Part shown: positions 1 to 10,100 of the stretch, one piece after another
How the letters are laid out: each line of letters starts with the position of its first letter
Position numbering within the stretch: the stretch's first letter is position 1
Assembly: GCA_028723085.1 (NCBI GenBank)
Contig: JAQYFP010000021.1
Location: 1-36,555, forward strand
Length of the DNA: 36,555 nt
Direction of reading: 5' to 3'
Origin: Erysipelotrichaceae bacterium
Lineage (GTDB): Bacteria > Bacillota_I > Bacilli_A > Erysipelotrichales > Erysipelotrichaceae
Program-made: the position numbers and the translations under genes
Notes under the pieces: generated by a model
Told to the model about the DNA's origin: nothing
Databases searched by the model: none
The model's input: only the letters and a program-made list of their open reading frames with translations

Positions 1-34
1 CCACTACTATTATACCATTTTAAGCATAATAAAA

Positions 35-81
35 GGCAGAAAGCTCGTCATTTTCTTGGGTCAACGGAGTCACTTTCTGCC
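35..81 (-). terminator. Terminator-like hairpin downstream of dnaN (distal)
   Basis: GGCAGAAAG (35-43) pairs with CTTTCTGCC (73-81), 9 bp with a 29-nt loop; on the minus strand followed by TTTTATTATG. Confidence 0.45.
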
Positions 82-100
82 ACAACAATAATATCAGAAT

Positions 101-134
101 TTAAAAAGACTGTCGACCACTTTGTCAACAGTCT
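101..134 (-). terminator. Rho-independent terminator of dnaN
   Basis: Stem AGACTGTCGAC (107-117) / GTCAACAGTCT (124-134), one mismatch, 6-nt loop, followed on the minus strand by a T-run (101-107). Confidence 0.7.
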
Positions 135-151
135 GAAAGGAGCCAAGCTCC

Positions 152-1273
152 TTAATCATAACTACGAACAGGTACAACAATCATTAATGCCGAATCATCA
201 TCTGGATTACTGATTTTGATTGGTTTCATTAATCCCGCAAATTCTAATTTAACTTTATCTCCACTTAAAGCGCGAATTGCTTCTAACATATATGTTCCAT
301 TACAAGATAAACGAATCGGTTCTCCTGTATATTCACAAGTCGATAAAATTTCATCAGAGTTACCAATTTCAGTTGAACTTGTTTTAATGTGTGTTTCACT
401 TTCAGAACATTCTAATTTAATTAAATGAATTTTTTCATTACGAATAAAGTTTGTGCGATCAATAACACTTGCCATTTCATGACTTGAAACACACATAGAA
501 GAAATTTGTGTTGTTGGGATAATACGATCAATATCAGGGAAAATACCATCAATTAAACGAGATTGAATAACTGTTTGATTGAATACAAATTGAATTTTCT
601 TTGAATCAATGTATAAATCAACATATTCATCTGAATCTGATAAAGATTTAACTACCTCAGATAATGATTTATTAGGAATTGTGATATTAAAATTATAATT
701 TCCATTTATTTCAACTGTTTTACGAGCTAAACGATAAGAATCCGTTCCTGAACAAGATAAAATATTTCCATTTGTTTTAAAGTTAACTCCATTTAATACA
801 GGACGCGTATCTTTATCTGAACAAGCAAATGCAGTTTGAGAATAAATTTGTTTTAATTCTTCACTCTTTAAACAAATCTTAGTTCCTGGAATAGAGAAAT
901 CAATGTTTGGATATTCATTAGATTCAATTCCATTTAAGTTGAATTTACCTTTATTATTTGAAATACAAACTTTTGTTAAGTCAATTAAATCAAATTGTAA
1001 AGACTGTGAATCTAATTTACGAACAATTTCTAATAAATATTTAGATTCAATAATAATAGAACCCGTTGAATCAATTTTTAATTCATTTTCTTCATTAGGA
1101 ACAATTGTAGAACGAATTGAAATATTAGAATCACTTCCTGTTAAAATAATACGATTATCTTCTACTTTAATACAAATACCAGATAAAGCTGGTAAAGGTG
1201 AAAACACGCTAATTGATCGTGAAACAATGTTTAATTTATCTAAAAAGAATTTACGATTAATTGAAAATTTCAT
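152..1273 (-). CDS. dnaN: DNA polymerase III subunit beta (sliding clamp)
   Basis: 373-aa ORF starting MKFSINRKFF with DnaN-like sequence throughout and ending IVVPVRSYD; adjacent to dnaA; AGGAGG SD upstream. Confidence 0.96.
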   Translation of the reverse strand: MKFSINRKFFLDKLNIVSRSISVFSPLPALSGICIKVEDNRIILTGSDSNISIRSTIVPNEENELKIDSTGSIIIESKYLLEIVRKLDSQSLQFDLIDLTKVCISNNKGKFNLNGIESNEYPNIDFSIPGTKICLKSEELKQIYSQTAFACSDKDTRPVLNGVNFKTNGNILSCSGTDSYRLARKTVEINGNYNFNITIPNKSLSEVVKSLSDSDEYVDLYIDSKKIQFVFNQTVIQSRLIDGIFPDIDRIIPTTQISSMCVSSHEMASVIDRTNFIRNEKIHLIKLECSESETHIKTSSTEIGNSDEILSTCEYTGEPIRLSCNGTYMLEAIRALSGDKVKLEFAGLMKPIKISNPDDDSALMIVVPVRSYD

Positions 1274-1315
1274 ATTTTATTTACCTCCTAGTATATATAG
1301 TAACAATAATAAGGG

Positions 1316-1399
1316 CGTGGAAATGGTGGATAATTTCCACTTTTTCTTTAATATTAAATAAAAATCATCATTTTTTGACTGTGGAAAACTAGTGGAAAG
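1316..1399. promoter_or_regulatory. DnaA-box cluster between dnaA and dnaN (second half of a possible bipartite oriC)
   Basis: TGTGGAAAA (1380-1388), AGTGGAAAG (1391-1399), GGTGGATAA (1325-1333), CGTGGAAAT (1316-1324) and ATTTCCACT (1333-1341) around an AT-rich stretch. Confidence 0.6.
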
Positions 1400-1406
1400 C
1401 TGTTGA

Positions 1407-2768
1407 TTACTGACTAGTCAACATAGCTTTTACTTTCTCTACAGCTAATTTGAAGGCAGGATCTGTCTCCATTTTCTGACAAGCTCGTTCATAAGAACTT
1501 AAGATGGTAGTGTGATCTCGATTTCCAAGTTCTTGCCCAATGGCAACATATGCCTTATGTAACATTTCACGACATAAATAAACGAAAACCTGACGAGCAT
1601 TCATAATATTTTTTTGTCTTGATTTACCTTCTATATCTTTATACGTAAAACCATAAAAACTAATAACAGCCTTCTTAATTTGTTTCATTGTCAGTTCATT
1701 TTGATTTAGAATAACAGGCTCTTTCATTAATATACGTTGCGCAAATTCCAAATCAATGACATCTGGGTGTTCAATAATGGCATTAAATAATAATTTATTT
1801 AAACTTCCTTCCAAATTACGAACATCATCTGAGAATTTACTTGCCAAATAGTCTAAAACATCTTCTTGAACTAGAACAGTATCTTCTGATTTTTCTAATT
1901 TCTTTTGAAGAATTGCTTTACTTGTATCAAATTCTGGTTTGGAAATATTTGTGACTAAACCAGAAGAAAAACGAGAAACTAAACGATCTTGAATCCCTTT
2001 TAATTCATTTGGATGCATGTCACTTGTCATAACAATTTGAGCGTTATGTGAAATTAATTGATTGTAAACAGAGAAGAACACTTCTTGTGAACTTGATTGG
2101 TTTAAGTTCTGTACATCATCAATTAAAAAATAATCATAACTAGCTAATTGTTCTTTGACTTGCTCTACGGCATTTCCATAAACATTTTTAGTACGCATCG
2201 CATCTAATAGAATTTTAACTAGATCTCCAGCATAGGCATAGAATACCTTTACTTCAGGGCGTTCTTTCTTTAAAAAATTACCAATGGCGTGTAATAAATG
2301 GGTTTTTCCTAGACCTGGGTTCCCATAAATCATAATTGGATTAAAAATATGTTTCTTTTGTGTACAACAAGATAAACAAGCTGCATATGCTTCCTGGTTA
2401 CAATAACCTTGTACAAAGTTTTCGAATGTATAGTTTTCATCAAAAGGTGTTTGTTCAATTTTGATGGCTTTAACACTAGGTTGTGTTTGCGGAATAATTG
2501 AATCCGCTTCTTTTCTATCGACTAATAAAATAGCAAGAGTAGAACCATATAATTCTGATAAAGTAGCTTCAAATAATTCTTTATTATCTGACACAACTTT
2601 ATTGGTAACCGTTGATCCATAACTAACATAAGCAGTTGAATTATCATCATTAATATTTACTAATTCTGTTTTATTGACAATCCATGTATTGAAAACTTCA
2701 CCTTTAAAAAAATGGGCATCTTCAATGGATTTTAAAACATTCTTCCATAATTCTTGATAAGACGTCAT
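1407..2768 (-). CDS. dnaA: Chromosomal replication initiator protein DnaA
   Basis: Walker A GNPGLGKTHLLHAIG, FLIDDVQNL, and C-terminal GNRDHTTILSSYERA. Start refined from 2792 to MTSYQELW at 2768, which has a GAAGG SD. Confidence 0.96.
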   Translation of the reverse strand: MTSYQELWKNVLKSIEDAHFFKGEVFNTWIVNKTELVNINDDNSTAYVSYGSTVTNKVVSDNKELFEATLSELYGSTLAILLVDRKEADSIIPQTQPSVKAIKIEQTPFDENYTFENFVQGYCNQEAYAACLSCCTQKKHIFNPIMIYGNPGLGKTHLLHAIGNFLKKERPEVKVFYAYAGDLVKILLDAMRTKNVYGNAVEQVKEQLASYDYFLIDDVQNLNQSSSQEVFFSVYNQLISHNAQIVMTSDMHPNELKGIQDRLVSRFSSGLVTNISKPEFDTSKAILQKKLEKSEDTVLVQEDVLDYLASKFSDDVRNLEGSLNKLLFNAIIEHPDVIDLEFAQRILMKEPVILNQNELTMKQIKKAVISFYGFTYKDIEGKSRQKNIMNARQVFVYLCREMLHKAYVAIGQELGNRDHTTILSSYERACQKMETDPAFKLAVEKVKAMLTSQ

Positions 2769-2844
2769 TTTATACCTTCTTTTCTGTCGCATTTATTATA
2801 CACGAAAGAAAAAAAAATAGAATTGGATTCGGGCAAAAATCGAC

Positions 2845-3058
2845 TTTTCCACAGAGTTTTCCACTTTTCCACATTTTAAATTGTGGAGTTTATTAACCAC
2901 GTTGTGGAAAACTTGATTGATTGTGGAAAACCTATGTGGAAAACTACCACTTTTCCACTAAGTTACACCTTCGAATCTTCTTTAATATTAGAAATTATTT
3001 TGACTTTTCCACTGTAAAACTAAAATTATAAAAAAATAGGAGATTTTCGTGTGGAAAA
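2845..3058. promoter_or_regulatory. oriC: oriC: cluster of DnaA boxes (TTTTCCACA type)
   Basis: TTTTCCACA/T at 2845-2853, 2857-2865, 2865-2873, 2951-2959, 3005-3013; reverse TGTGGAAAA at 2903-2911, 2922-2930, 2935-2943, 3050-3058; AT-rich spacers; located upstream of dnaA where coding strand switches. Confidence 0.9.
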
Positions 3059-3137
3059 GAGTGTTTTTTCCTGGGGAAAATTAATTTTTTTTGCTTTTTT
3101 ATAGAAAATGAATACAATGGAAATGGGGAAAACTAAT

Positions 3138-4361
3138 ATGTATCAATTTAAAATTAATGTAGAAAAAGAAGAATTCAATCAATTTGTGGAAAACCATGAA
3201 TACTGTAATTTATTACAGAGTTATCAATGGGCAAATATAAAACAATACTGGGATCACTATCACACAGGTGTATATGAAGATGGGAAGTTAGTAGGAGTTG
3301 GTTTGGTTTTAATTAAAGAACTGCCAATGAAGTTCACTATGTTCTATATTCCAAGAGGACCTATTCTAGATTATAAAAATCAAGAACTATTATCTTTTTA
3401 TTTTAATGAATTAAAGAAAGTAGCTAAAAAGCGGCATTGTTTATTTATTAAATTTGATCCGGCTATTCATATTAATGACTATAAATCAAAGAATCAAAAT
3501 AAAAATTATTATAAAGATACACAATATTATTTAGATAGCTTTAAAAAATTAGGTGCTAAACACCATGGTTATACAATGTATATAGAAGATACTATTCAAC
3601 CACGTTTCCAATCTAATGTTTATGCATGTGAAAATATTGAAGAAAATCTTCCTAAGCATACAAAACGATTAATCAAAGACGCAGATAGAAGAAATGTGAA
3701 AATTATTCATGGTCAAAAAGAATTAATTGATGAGTTTTCAAGATTAGTAGAGTTAACAGAACAAAGAAAAAATGTATCACTTCGTAATAAAGAATACTTC
3801 ACTTTATTAATGAATGAATATCCAGAAGGTGGAGTTATCTTTTTAGCACAGTGTAATTTATATCAATTATCTAAGGAAGCTCATGCCAAAGAAGAAGAAT
3901 TATTGAAAGAAATTCAAGAAACTCCAGAAAATGCGAAGAAAAAACTTAGAAGATTGAATGATCAATTAAATTCGGCTCAAAAAGATATTAAAGAATTCGA
4001 TGAAATGTTAGATGAATTTGGACATGAAGATAAAGAAATATCGATTGCGGGTATTTTAAGTGTTCAATTCGGTAATACATGTGAAATGTTATATGCTGGA
4101 ATGGATGAGCGTTTTAAAAAGTTTATGCCACAATATAAAGAATACGTTGAAAACTTTAAATGGGCTTTTGATAGAGAATGTATTTATAGTAATATGGGTG
4201 GAGTCGAAGGAACTTTAGATGATGGTCTAACAAAGTTTAAAGATAACTTTGATCCAACGATAAATGAATTCATTGGTGAATTTGATTTACCTGTTAATAA
4301 ATTATTGTTCAAACCTAGCTTATGGGCATACGAAAAAATGAAAAAAAGAATAAAAAGTTAG
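3138..4361 (+). CDS. FemA/FemB/MurM-family aminoacyltransferase (peptidoglycan interpeptide bridge)
   Basis: FemAB-like sequence LLQSYQWANIKQYW, FYIPRGPILDY and an internal coiled-coil arm (KEEELLKEIQETPENAKKKLRRLNDQLNSAQ). Start refined to MYQFKINV; the ORF-track start is 3108. Confidence 0.85.
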   Translation: MYQFKINVEKEEFNQFVENHEYCNLLQSYQWANIKQYWDHYHTGVYEDGKLVGVGLVLIKELPMKFTMFYIPRGPILDYKNQELLSFYFNELKKVAKKRHCLFIKFDPAIHINDYKSKNQNKNYYKDTQYYLDSFKKLGAKHHGYTMYIEDTIQPRFQSNVYACENIEENLPKHTKRLIKDADRRNVKIIHGQKELIDEFSRLVELTEQRKNVSLRNKEYFTLLMNEYPEGGVIFLAQCNLYQLSKEAHAKEEELLKEIQETPENAKKKLRRLNDQLNSAQKDIKEFDEMLDEFGHEDKEISIAGILSVQFGNTCEMLYAGMDERFKKFMPQYKEYVENFKWAFDRECIYSNMGGVEGTLDDGLTKFKDNFDPTINEFIGEFDLPVNKLLFKPSLWAYEKMKKRIKS

Positions 4362-4372
4362 TATTTTTCTTA

Positions 4373-4402
4373 TTGACATTAAAAACGACATATTGCTATA
4401 AT
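4373..4402 (+). promoter_or_regulatory. Sigma-A type promoter for rpmH operon
   Basis: TTGACA (4373-4378), 18-nt spacer, TATAAT (4397-4402). Confidence 0.8.
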
Positions 4403-4455
4403 GTACGAGCAATCTTATTTGAAAATTTATAAAGAGACTGAGGGGTGTAATAAAA

Positions 4456-4590
4456 ATGAAAAGAACATATCAGCCAAGTAAGAGAAAACACCAAAGAACT
4501 CATGGTTTCCGTGCTCGTATGGCAACTGTTGGTGGACGTAAAGTGCTTTCTAGAAGAAGAGCTAAAGGTAGAAAGGTATTATCCGCATAG
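4456..4590 (+). CDS. rpmH: 50S ribosomal protein L34
   Basis: 44-aa [44 protein letters not shown]; absent from the ORF track because it is short; precedes rnpA. Confidence 0.97.
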   Translation: MKRTYQPSKRKHQRTHGFRARMATVGGRKVLSRRRAKGRKVLSA

Positions 4591-4614
4591 AAATCACCTG
4601 ATGGTGATTTTTTT
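4591..4614 (+). terminator. Hairpin plus T-run between rpmH and rnpA
   Basis: AAATCACC TGAT GGTGATTT followed by TTTT. Confidence 0.6.
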
Positions 4615-4634
4615 GTAGTGATAGGAGGATTTTC

Positions 4635-4982
4635 ATGAAAAAAGAATATCGAATTTGTAAAAATTATGAATTTTCTTCTATTATCCACAAACAAAATCTT
4701 GTAAAATCGTCATCTTTTGTTTGTTATTATTTACCAAAAAAAGAACAACATAACCGAATTGGAATTAGCGTAAGCAAAAAATTAGGAAATGCTGTATGTC
4801 GAAACAAAATTAAAAGACAAGTTCGAAGCATGGTTGATCTTGTCTTCGATTTTGAAGAAGCATTTGATGTAGTAATCATTGTTAGACCTGTGTATAAGAA
4901 AAAAACATTTGGTGAAAATTGTAATGAATTAAAAGAAAATCGAGAAAAGATGAAACGAAAATGTAAAGAAAAAAGAGGTTAA
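4635..4982 (+). CDS. rnpA: Ribonuclease P protein component
   Basis: Contains RIGISVSKKLGNAVCRNKIKRQVR, a typical RnpA motif; follows rpmH. Confidence 0.94.
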   Translation: MKKEYRICKNYEFSSIIHKQNLVKSSSFVCYYLPKKEQHNRIGISVSKKLGNAVCRNKIKRQVRSMVDLVFDFEEAFDVVIIVRPVYKKKTFGENCNELKENREKMKRKCKEKRG

Positions 4983-5974
4983 TGATGAAAAAATTTTTAC
5001 AAAGTAAAGCAAAAATTTTAATGGTCTGCTTGTTTGTAGTTCTAACATGTACAGCTTGTTCAAATCCTCGTGGTACAGACGGAAAAACAAAAGTTGATGA
5101 GATCATCGCAATCGAAGAAACACAAGTAGAAAGAGGAAAAGTTAGTATCGAAGGTTCTGAAAAAGAAAAAGAATATAAAAAATTAAAAGATACTGATTTA
5201 ATTACTATTGAAGCTACATCATTTAAAGATGCTGTTTCAAAAGGTTGGTTTGAAGGAATTATCGTTTGGCCAATTGCTCAATTATTAAACTTCGTAGCTG
5301 TAAATACAGATGCCGGAATTGGAATTATCGCAACTACTGTATTAATTCAATTAATTCTATTTGTATTTACTCGTAAATCACAAATGTCTTCACAAAGAAT
5401 GCAAGAAATTCAACCTGAATTACAACGTATTCAAAATAAATACGCTGATAAAACAGATGATGCTTCTAAGATGAAGATGTATCAAGAAACACAAAATTTA
5501 TATGATAAATATGACATTCATCCATTTGGAACAATGTTAGTAACATTTATCCAATTCCCAATCATGATTGGTATGTATTATGCAACTATGCGTGCAATTT
5601 CAGTAGTTGATGGATCATTCTTAGGAATGGATTTATCTGGTACTGTATTACAAGGATTCAAAAATGTTCAAATCGGATACATTGTTATTTATATTTTAAT
5701 GATTGTATGTCAATTTATTTCTATGAAACTTCCAATGTGGTTGAAGAAATATCAAGATAAAAAAGACCATGTTAAAGTTAAAAAATATGCTGAAGCTGAA
5801 CAAAAAGCTGCAGATCCAACACAAATGACTATGTATATGTCAATTGTCATGATTGCTGTATTATACATTTCATGGCCAATTGCGATGTCATTCTATTGGG
5901 CTGTTTCATCTATGTATCGTATTTGTCAAACACTTGTATTACATTTTGTAATGAGAAAAGAAGGTAAAAAATAA
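4982..5974 (+). CDS. yidC: Membrane protein insertase YidC/OxaA (lipoprotein type)
   Basis: Lipobox CTACS after a signal peptide, YidC core (IQPELQRIQNKYADK, YDKYDIHPFGTMLVTFIQFPIMIGMYYATMRA), multiple TM segments. Confidence 0.94.
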   Translation: MMKKFLQSKAKILMVCLFVVLTCTACSNPRGTDGKTKVDEIIAIEETQVERGKVSIEGSEKEKEYKKLKDTDLITIEATSFKDAVSKGWFEGIIVWPIAQLLNFVAVNTDAGIGIIATTVLIQLILFVFTRKSQMSSQRMQEIQPELQRIQNKYADKTDDASKMKMYQETQNLYDKYDIHPFGTMLVTFIQFPIMIGMYYATMRAISVVDGSFLGMDLSGTVLQGFKNVQIGYIVIYILMIVCQFISMKLPMWLKKYQDKKDHVKVKKYAEAEQKAADPTQMTMYMSIVMIAVLYISWPIAMSFYWAVSSMYRICQTLVLHFVMRKEGKK

Positions 5975-6600
5975 TGAGTTTTCAAAAGTTTACTGGAAAA
6001 ACTCTAGAAGAAGCAATTGCTAATGCCGCAAATACGAAAAATGTAACACCTGAAGAAATTACTTACAATATTCTAGAAGAAAAAAATGGTTTTCTAGGAA
6101 TTGGTAGAAGTGTTGAAATTGAAGCTTATTGCGAAGCGGATGTAGAAGCTTTCATTAAAAAATACATCGAAAACTATTTCAATAATGCCAAAATGGATGG
6201 AACAGTAGAAATCACAAATGAAAATGGATTCTATAAAGTATTAGTTAATACATCTAACAATGCGGTATTAATTGGAAAAGGTGGAAAAACACTTCAAGCA
6301 TTTAATCGATTAGTCAAAGCAGCGGCAAGCGCTGAATTCAAAAAAAGAGTTGGATTATTAATTGATGTTAATGGTTATAAAGAAGATCGTTATGAAAAAA
6401 TTTGTAAAATGGCAATTCGTGTTGCCAAAGATGTTCGTCGTACAAAAGTAAATGCTGTTTTAGATCCTATGCCAGCTGATGAACGTAAAGCAATTCATAA
6501 TGCTTTATCAGGAATGAAAAACATTTCTACACAATCAGAAGGTGAAGGAGAAGGACGTCGTCTTAAAATCTTATATACACCAGAAAATAATGAAGAATAA
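5974..6600 (+). CDS. jag: Jag/KhpB-family RNA-binding protein (Jag-N, KH, R3H)
   Basis: N-terminal FTGKTLEEAIANA, LIGKGGKTLQAFNRLVKAA (KH), DPMPADERKAIHNAL and GEGEGRRLKI (R3H region); follows yidC. Confidence 0.92.
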   Translation: MSFQKFTGKTLEEAIANAANTKNVTPEEITYNILEEKNGFLGIGRSVEIEAYCEADVEAFIKKYIENYFNNAKMDGTVEITNENGFYKVLVNTSNNAVLIGKGGKTLQAFNRLVKAAASAEFKKRVGLLIDVNGYKEDRYEKICKMAIRVAKDVRRTKVNAVLDPMPADERKAIHNALSGMKNISTQSEGEGEGRRLKILYTPENNEE

Positions 6601-6625
6601 CGGGATCTTCCCGTTATTTTTTTAC
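6596..6625 (+). terminator. Rho-independent terminator overlapping the jag stop codon
   Basis: AATAACGGGA TCT TCCCGTTATT followed by TTTTT. Confidence 0.75.
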
Positions 6626-6637
6626 AGTGAGGGACAT

Positions 6638-7198
6638 ATGAAAATAATTATTGGTTTAGGAAATCCAGGAAAAGATTATGAAAATACGCGTCATAATGCG
6701 GGTTTTATGGTCATGGATGAAATCGCAAAAAAATGTAATTTGGAATTTAATAAAGAAAAATTTGATGCTTATTTCGCAAAAGGAAAAATTAAAGGAGAAG
6801 ATGTTGTATTATTGAAGCCAACAACTTATATGAATAACAGTGGCTTTGCGCTTCGTGCATGTCTTGATTTTTATAAAGAAACAATGGACAATGTATTAGT
6901 TATTTATGATGATAAGGATTTACCAGTTGGAAAGATTCGTCTTCGTCAACAAGGAAGTGCAGGCGGACACAATGGTATTAAAAGTATCATGAATTGTACA
7001 CAAAATCAGACTTTTGATCGTATTCGCGTAGGAATTGGAAAAGATGATCGTATTCCTATTATTCAATGGGTTTTATCTAAATTTAGAAAAGAAGAACAAG
7101 AGGATCTTCAAAAAGCAATCACTCAAGCAAGCGAAGCTGCTTATTATGCCATTGATCATTCATTTGATAAAGTCATGAATCAATACAACAAGAAATAA
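6638..7198 (+). CDS. pth: Peptidyl-tRNA hydrolase
   Basis: MKIIIGLGNPGKDYENTRHNAGFMVMDE, LKPTTYMNNSG, GSAGGHNGIKSI; start refined from 6542. Confidence 0.96.
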   Translation: MKIIIGLGNPGKDYENTRHNAGFMVMDEIAKKCNLEFNKEKFDAYFAKGKIKGEDVVLLKPTTYMNNSGFALRACLDFYKETMDNVLVIYDDKDLPVGKIRLRQQGSAGGHNGIKSIMNCTQNQTFDRIRVGIGKDDRIPIIQWVLSKFRKEEQEDLQKAITQASEAAYYAIDHSFDKVMNQYNKK

Positions 7199-7199
7199 T

Positions 7200-10100
7200 A
7201 TGAAAGAAGATATTTTAAAATTATTTGATGACAACATTGTAGTCAAACAAATTCTAAAACAAGAAGACAATGTTGGAAATTTAACACTGATGGAAGAAGC
7301 TATGCTTGTTGTGAACGCCTTCCATCAAGATCATCAAACAAGAATTATTGTAAAAGAGAATCGCTATCAAGCGCAGCAACTTTATAATCGAATGTCCTTA
7401 CTCGATGAAAATGTGCTGCTTTTTGTCATGGAAGAAAGTTTACGTGTGCAATCCATTGCTTCATCTCCAGAAGATAAAAACCAAATGATTTATGGATTAA
7501 CACAATTAATTCAAAATAAAGAACCTAAAATTATTATTTGTAACGTAGCTAGTTATGTTCGTTATTTACCATCGGTTTCTTATTTTAAAGAAAATTGTAT
7601 TGAATGTCGTGTAAATCAAGAACTAGATATGCGTAGTCTAAAACAAAAATTGAATCGTATGGGATATGCAAAATTAAATTATGTCGATCGACCTTGTACA
7701 TATGCATCACGAGGCGGAATCATCGATATCTTTACTTTGACTTATGAAAATCCGATTCGTATTGAATTTTTTGATACAGAAATTGAATCTATTCGTTTTT
7801 TTGATGTGAATACACAAAGAACCATTCAATCTATTGATTCTATTATGTTGTGCCCGGCTACGGATTTATTATTTAGTGATGAACAAATTGATGAAATTAA
7901 AGAAAAAGTATTTGTGCAATTAGAAAAAGAAAAAAAGAAATGCTTTGATGAACAAAGAGAATTATTAGTAGATTCTATTGAAAATGACATGATGCTTTTA
8001 GAGAATTATAGCACAGAACCTCATTTATATATTTATTATGCTTATACATCTAAAAGTCAATTAAATGATTATGTTGATCATGCCATTACTATTTTAAGTT
8101 CAAAAGAAGAAGTAGAACGATCATATAAGAAATTAAATCAAGAAAACATAACATTTGTTCAAGAAATGGTAGAAGATAAAAGATATTTACCTGAATATGT
8201 TTTATTTCATGATTTATATTCATTAAAAGCAATGTATTTCCATGAATTTATGGATTTTAAAAATCCTATTTCATCTGAAATATATCCAATTGAACAAGCA
8301 AATGTAAATATTGAACAAATACTAAGTACAATTGACTTTAATAATACATATTTCGCATTACCAAAAGATGAAAAAGAAAAACTATCTTGTCAATATTCAT
8401 ATGATTTTCACTTCATTGAACCAGTATTTTATGAAGGATTTAAGTATAAAGATATTCAAGTCTATACTAAAAAAGAATTATTTAAAGAACATTTTAAAAA
8501 GAACATATATCAAAAAACATTTAAAGAAGGACAAATCATTGAAAATGTCTTAGAACTTGAAAAAAATGACTATGTTGTTCATGAACAATATGGAATTGGG
8601 CAATACTTAGGCATTGTCACAAGAAACCAAAATGGTAAAAACTTAGATTATCTTCATATTATTTATCGTGATAATGGAGAATTATTTGTTCCTCTTTCTA
8701 AATTTAATTTAGTAAGAAAATATATTTCTCATGAAGGAGTAGGCGTTAAATTAAGTAAACTTGGAAGTAATCAGTGGCAAAAAACAAAAGAAAAAGTTAA
8801 TCAGAAAATTGAAGAGATTGCGTCTCGTTTAGTTGAATTATATGCAGCGCGAAATGAAGACATTGGCTTTGCCTTTCCTAAAGATGATGCGCTACAAAGA
8901 GAATTTGAAGAAGCTTTTGATTATGAACCAACGCCAGATCAAATACAAGCAACTGAAGAAATAAAAAGAGAAATGGAAAAACCAAAGCCAATGGATCATT
9001 TATTATGTGGAGATGTTGGTTTTGGGAAAACAGAAGTTGCGATGCGTTGTGCCTATAAAGCTATCACAAGCGGAAAACAAGTTGCCTTTTTGTGTCCGAC
9101 AACAATTTTATCACTACAACACTATCAAACCATTCAAAAGCGAATGGGAGCAGAAGGTGTTAATATTGCTATGGTGAATCGCTTTGTGACGGATTCTGAA
9201 ATTAAAGAAATCAAAAAGGGTTTAAAAGAGGGAACCATTGATTTAGTAGTGGGAACACATAAATTATTAAATAAATCATTTAAGTTTAAAGATTTAGGTT
9301 TATTAATTATTGATGAGGAACAACGTTTTGGAGTGGAACACAAAGAAAAAATCAAGGAAATGAAAAATTCTATTGATGTATTGTCTTTATCGGCTACTCC
9401 GATTCCGCGAACTTTACAAATGTCTTTAATTGGTGTGCGTACGATATCACAATTAAATACACCACCAGCGCAAAGACATCCCGTACAAACATATGTGATT
9501 GAAAAGAAAGAAAGTGCCATTCGTGAAGTCATTCAAAGAGAATTATCACGAAATGGACAAGTCTTCTATTTACATAATCGTGTGTCTACTATATATGAAG
9601 TAGCTCGAAAACTTCAAAAAGAATTTGATGATGTTTCCATTGCGGTAATTCATGGAAAAATGGCACGTGAAGAAATTGAAACGATTATGTATGATTTTTC
9701 AATGAACAAATATCAAATTTTAGTTTGTACAACAATTATTGAAACAGGAATCGATATTGCCAATGCGAATACCATTTTAATTGAAGATGCTGATCGTTTT
9801 GGTTTATCTCAGTTATATCAAATTAGAGGACGAGTAGGCCGAAGAGAAAAAATAGCTTATTGTTACTTGATGGTTACACCTGAAAAAGAATTAACCGAAA
9901 AAGCTAGTAAGCGTCTTAAAGCCATTAAGGAGTTTACGCAATTGGGAAGTGGATATAAAGTTGCCATGCGTGATTTAACAATTCGTGGGGCTGGTGATTT
10001 ATTGGGTCCGCAACAAGCTGGTTTCATTGATCAAATTGGTTTGGATTTATATCTTGAATTATTATCACAGGCTATTGCCAAGAAACAAGGAAAACCAATT

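Noticed and set aside
439-446. Other TACGAATA copies (439, about 24735, about 26000)
   Set aside because: All inside coding sequence without a suitable downstream start; expected by chance at this base composition.
903-1361. Plus-strand 152-aa ORF antisense to dnaN (also 216..428)
   Set aside because: Mirror ORFs of a highly conserved gene in AT-rich sequence; no SD and no recognisable domain.
4500-4694. Minus-strand 64-aa ORF over rpmH/rnpA
   Set aside because: Antisense to rpmH, whose plus-strand protein is unmistakable.
9134-9532. Minus-strand 132-aa ORF inside mfd, and similar shadow ORFs (13366-13608, 14521-14787, 16996-17193, 22261-22491, 32769-33005, 35575-35925)
   Set aside because: Shadow ORFs on the opposite strand of clearly identified genes; no independent evidence.
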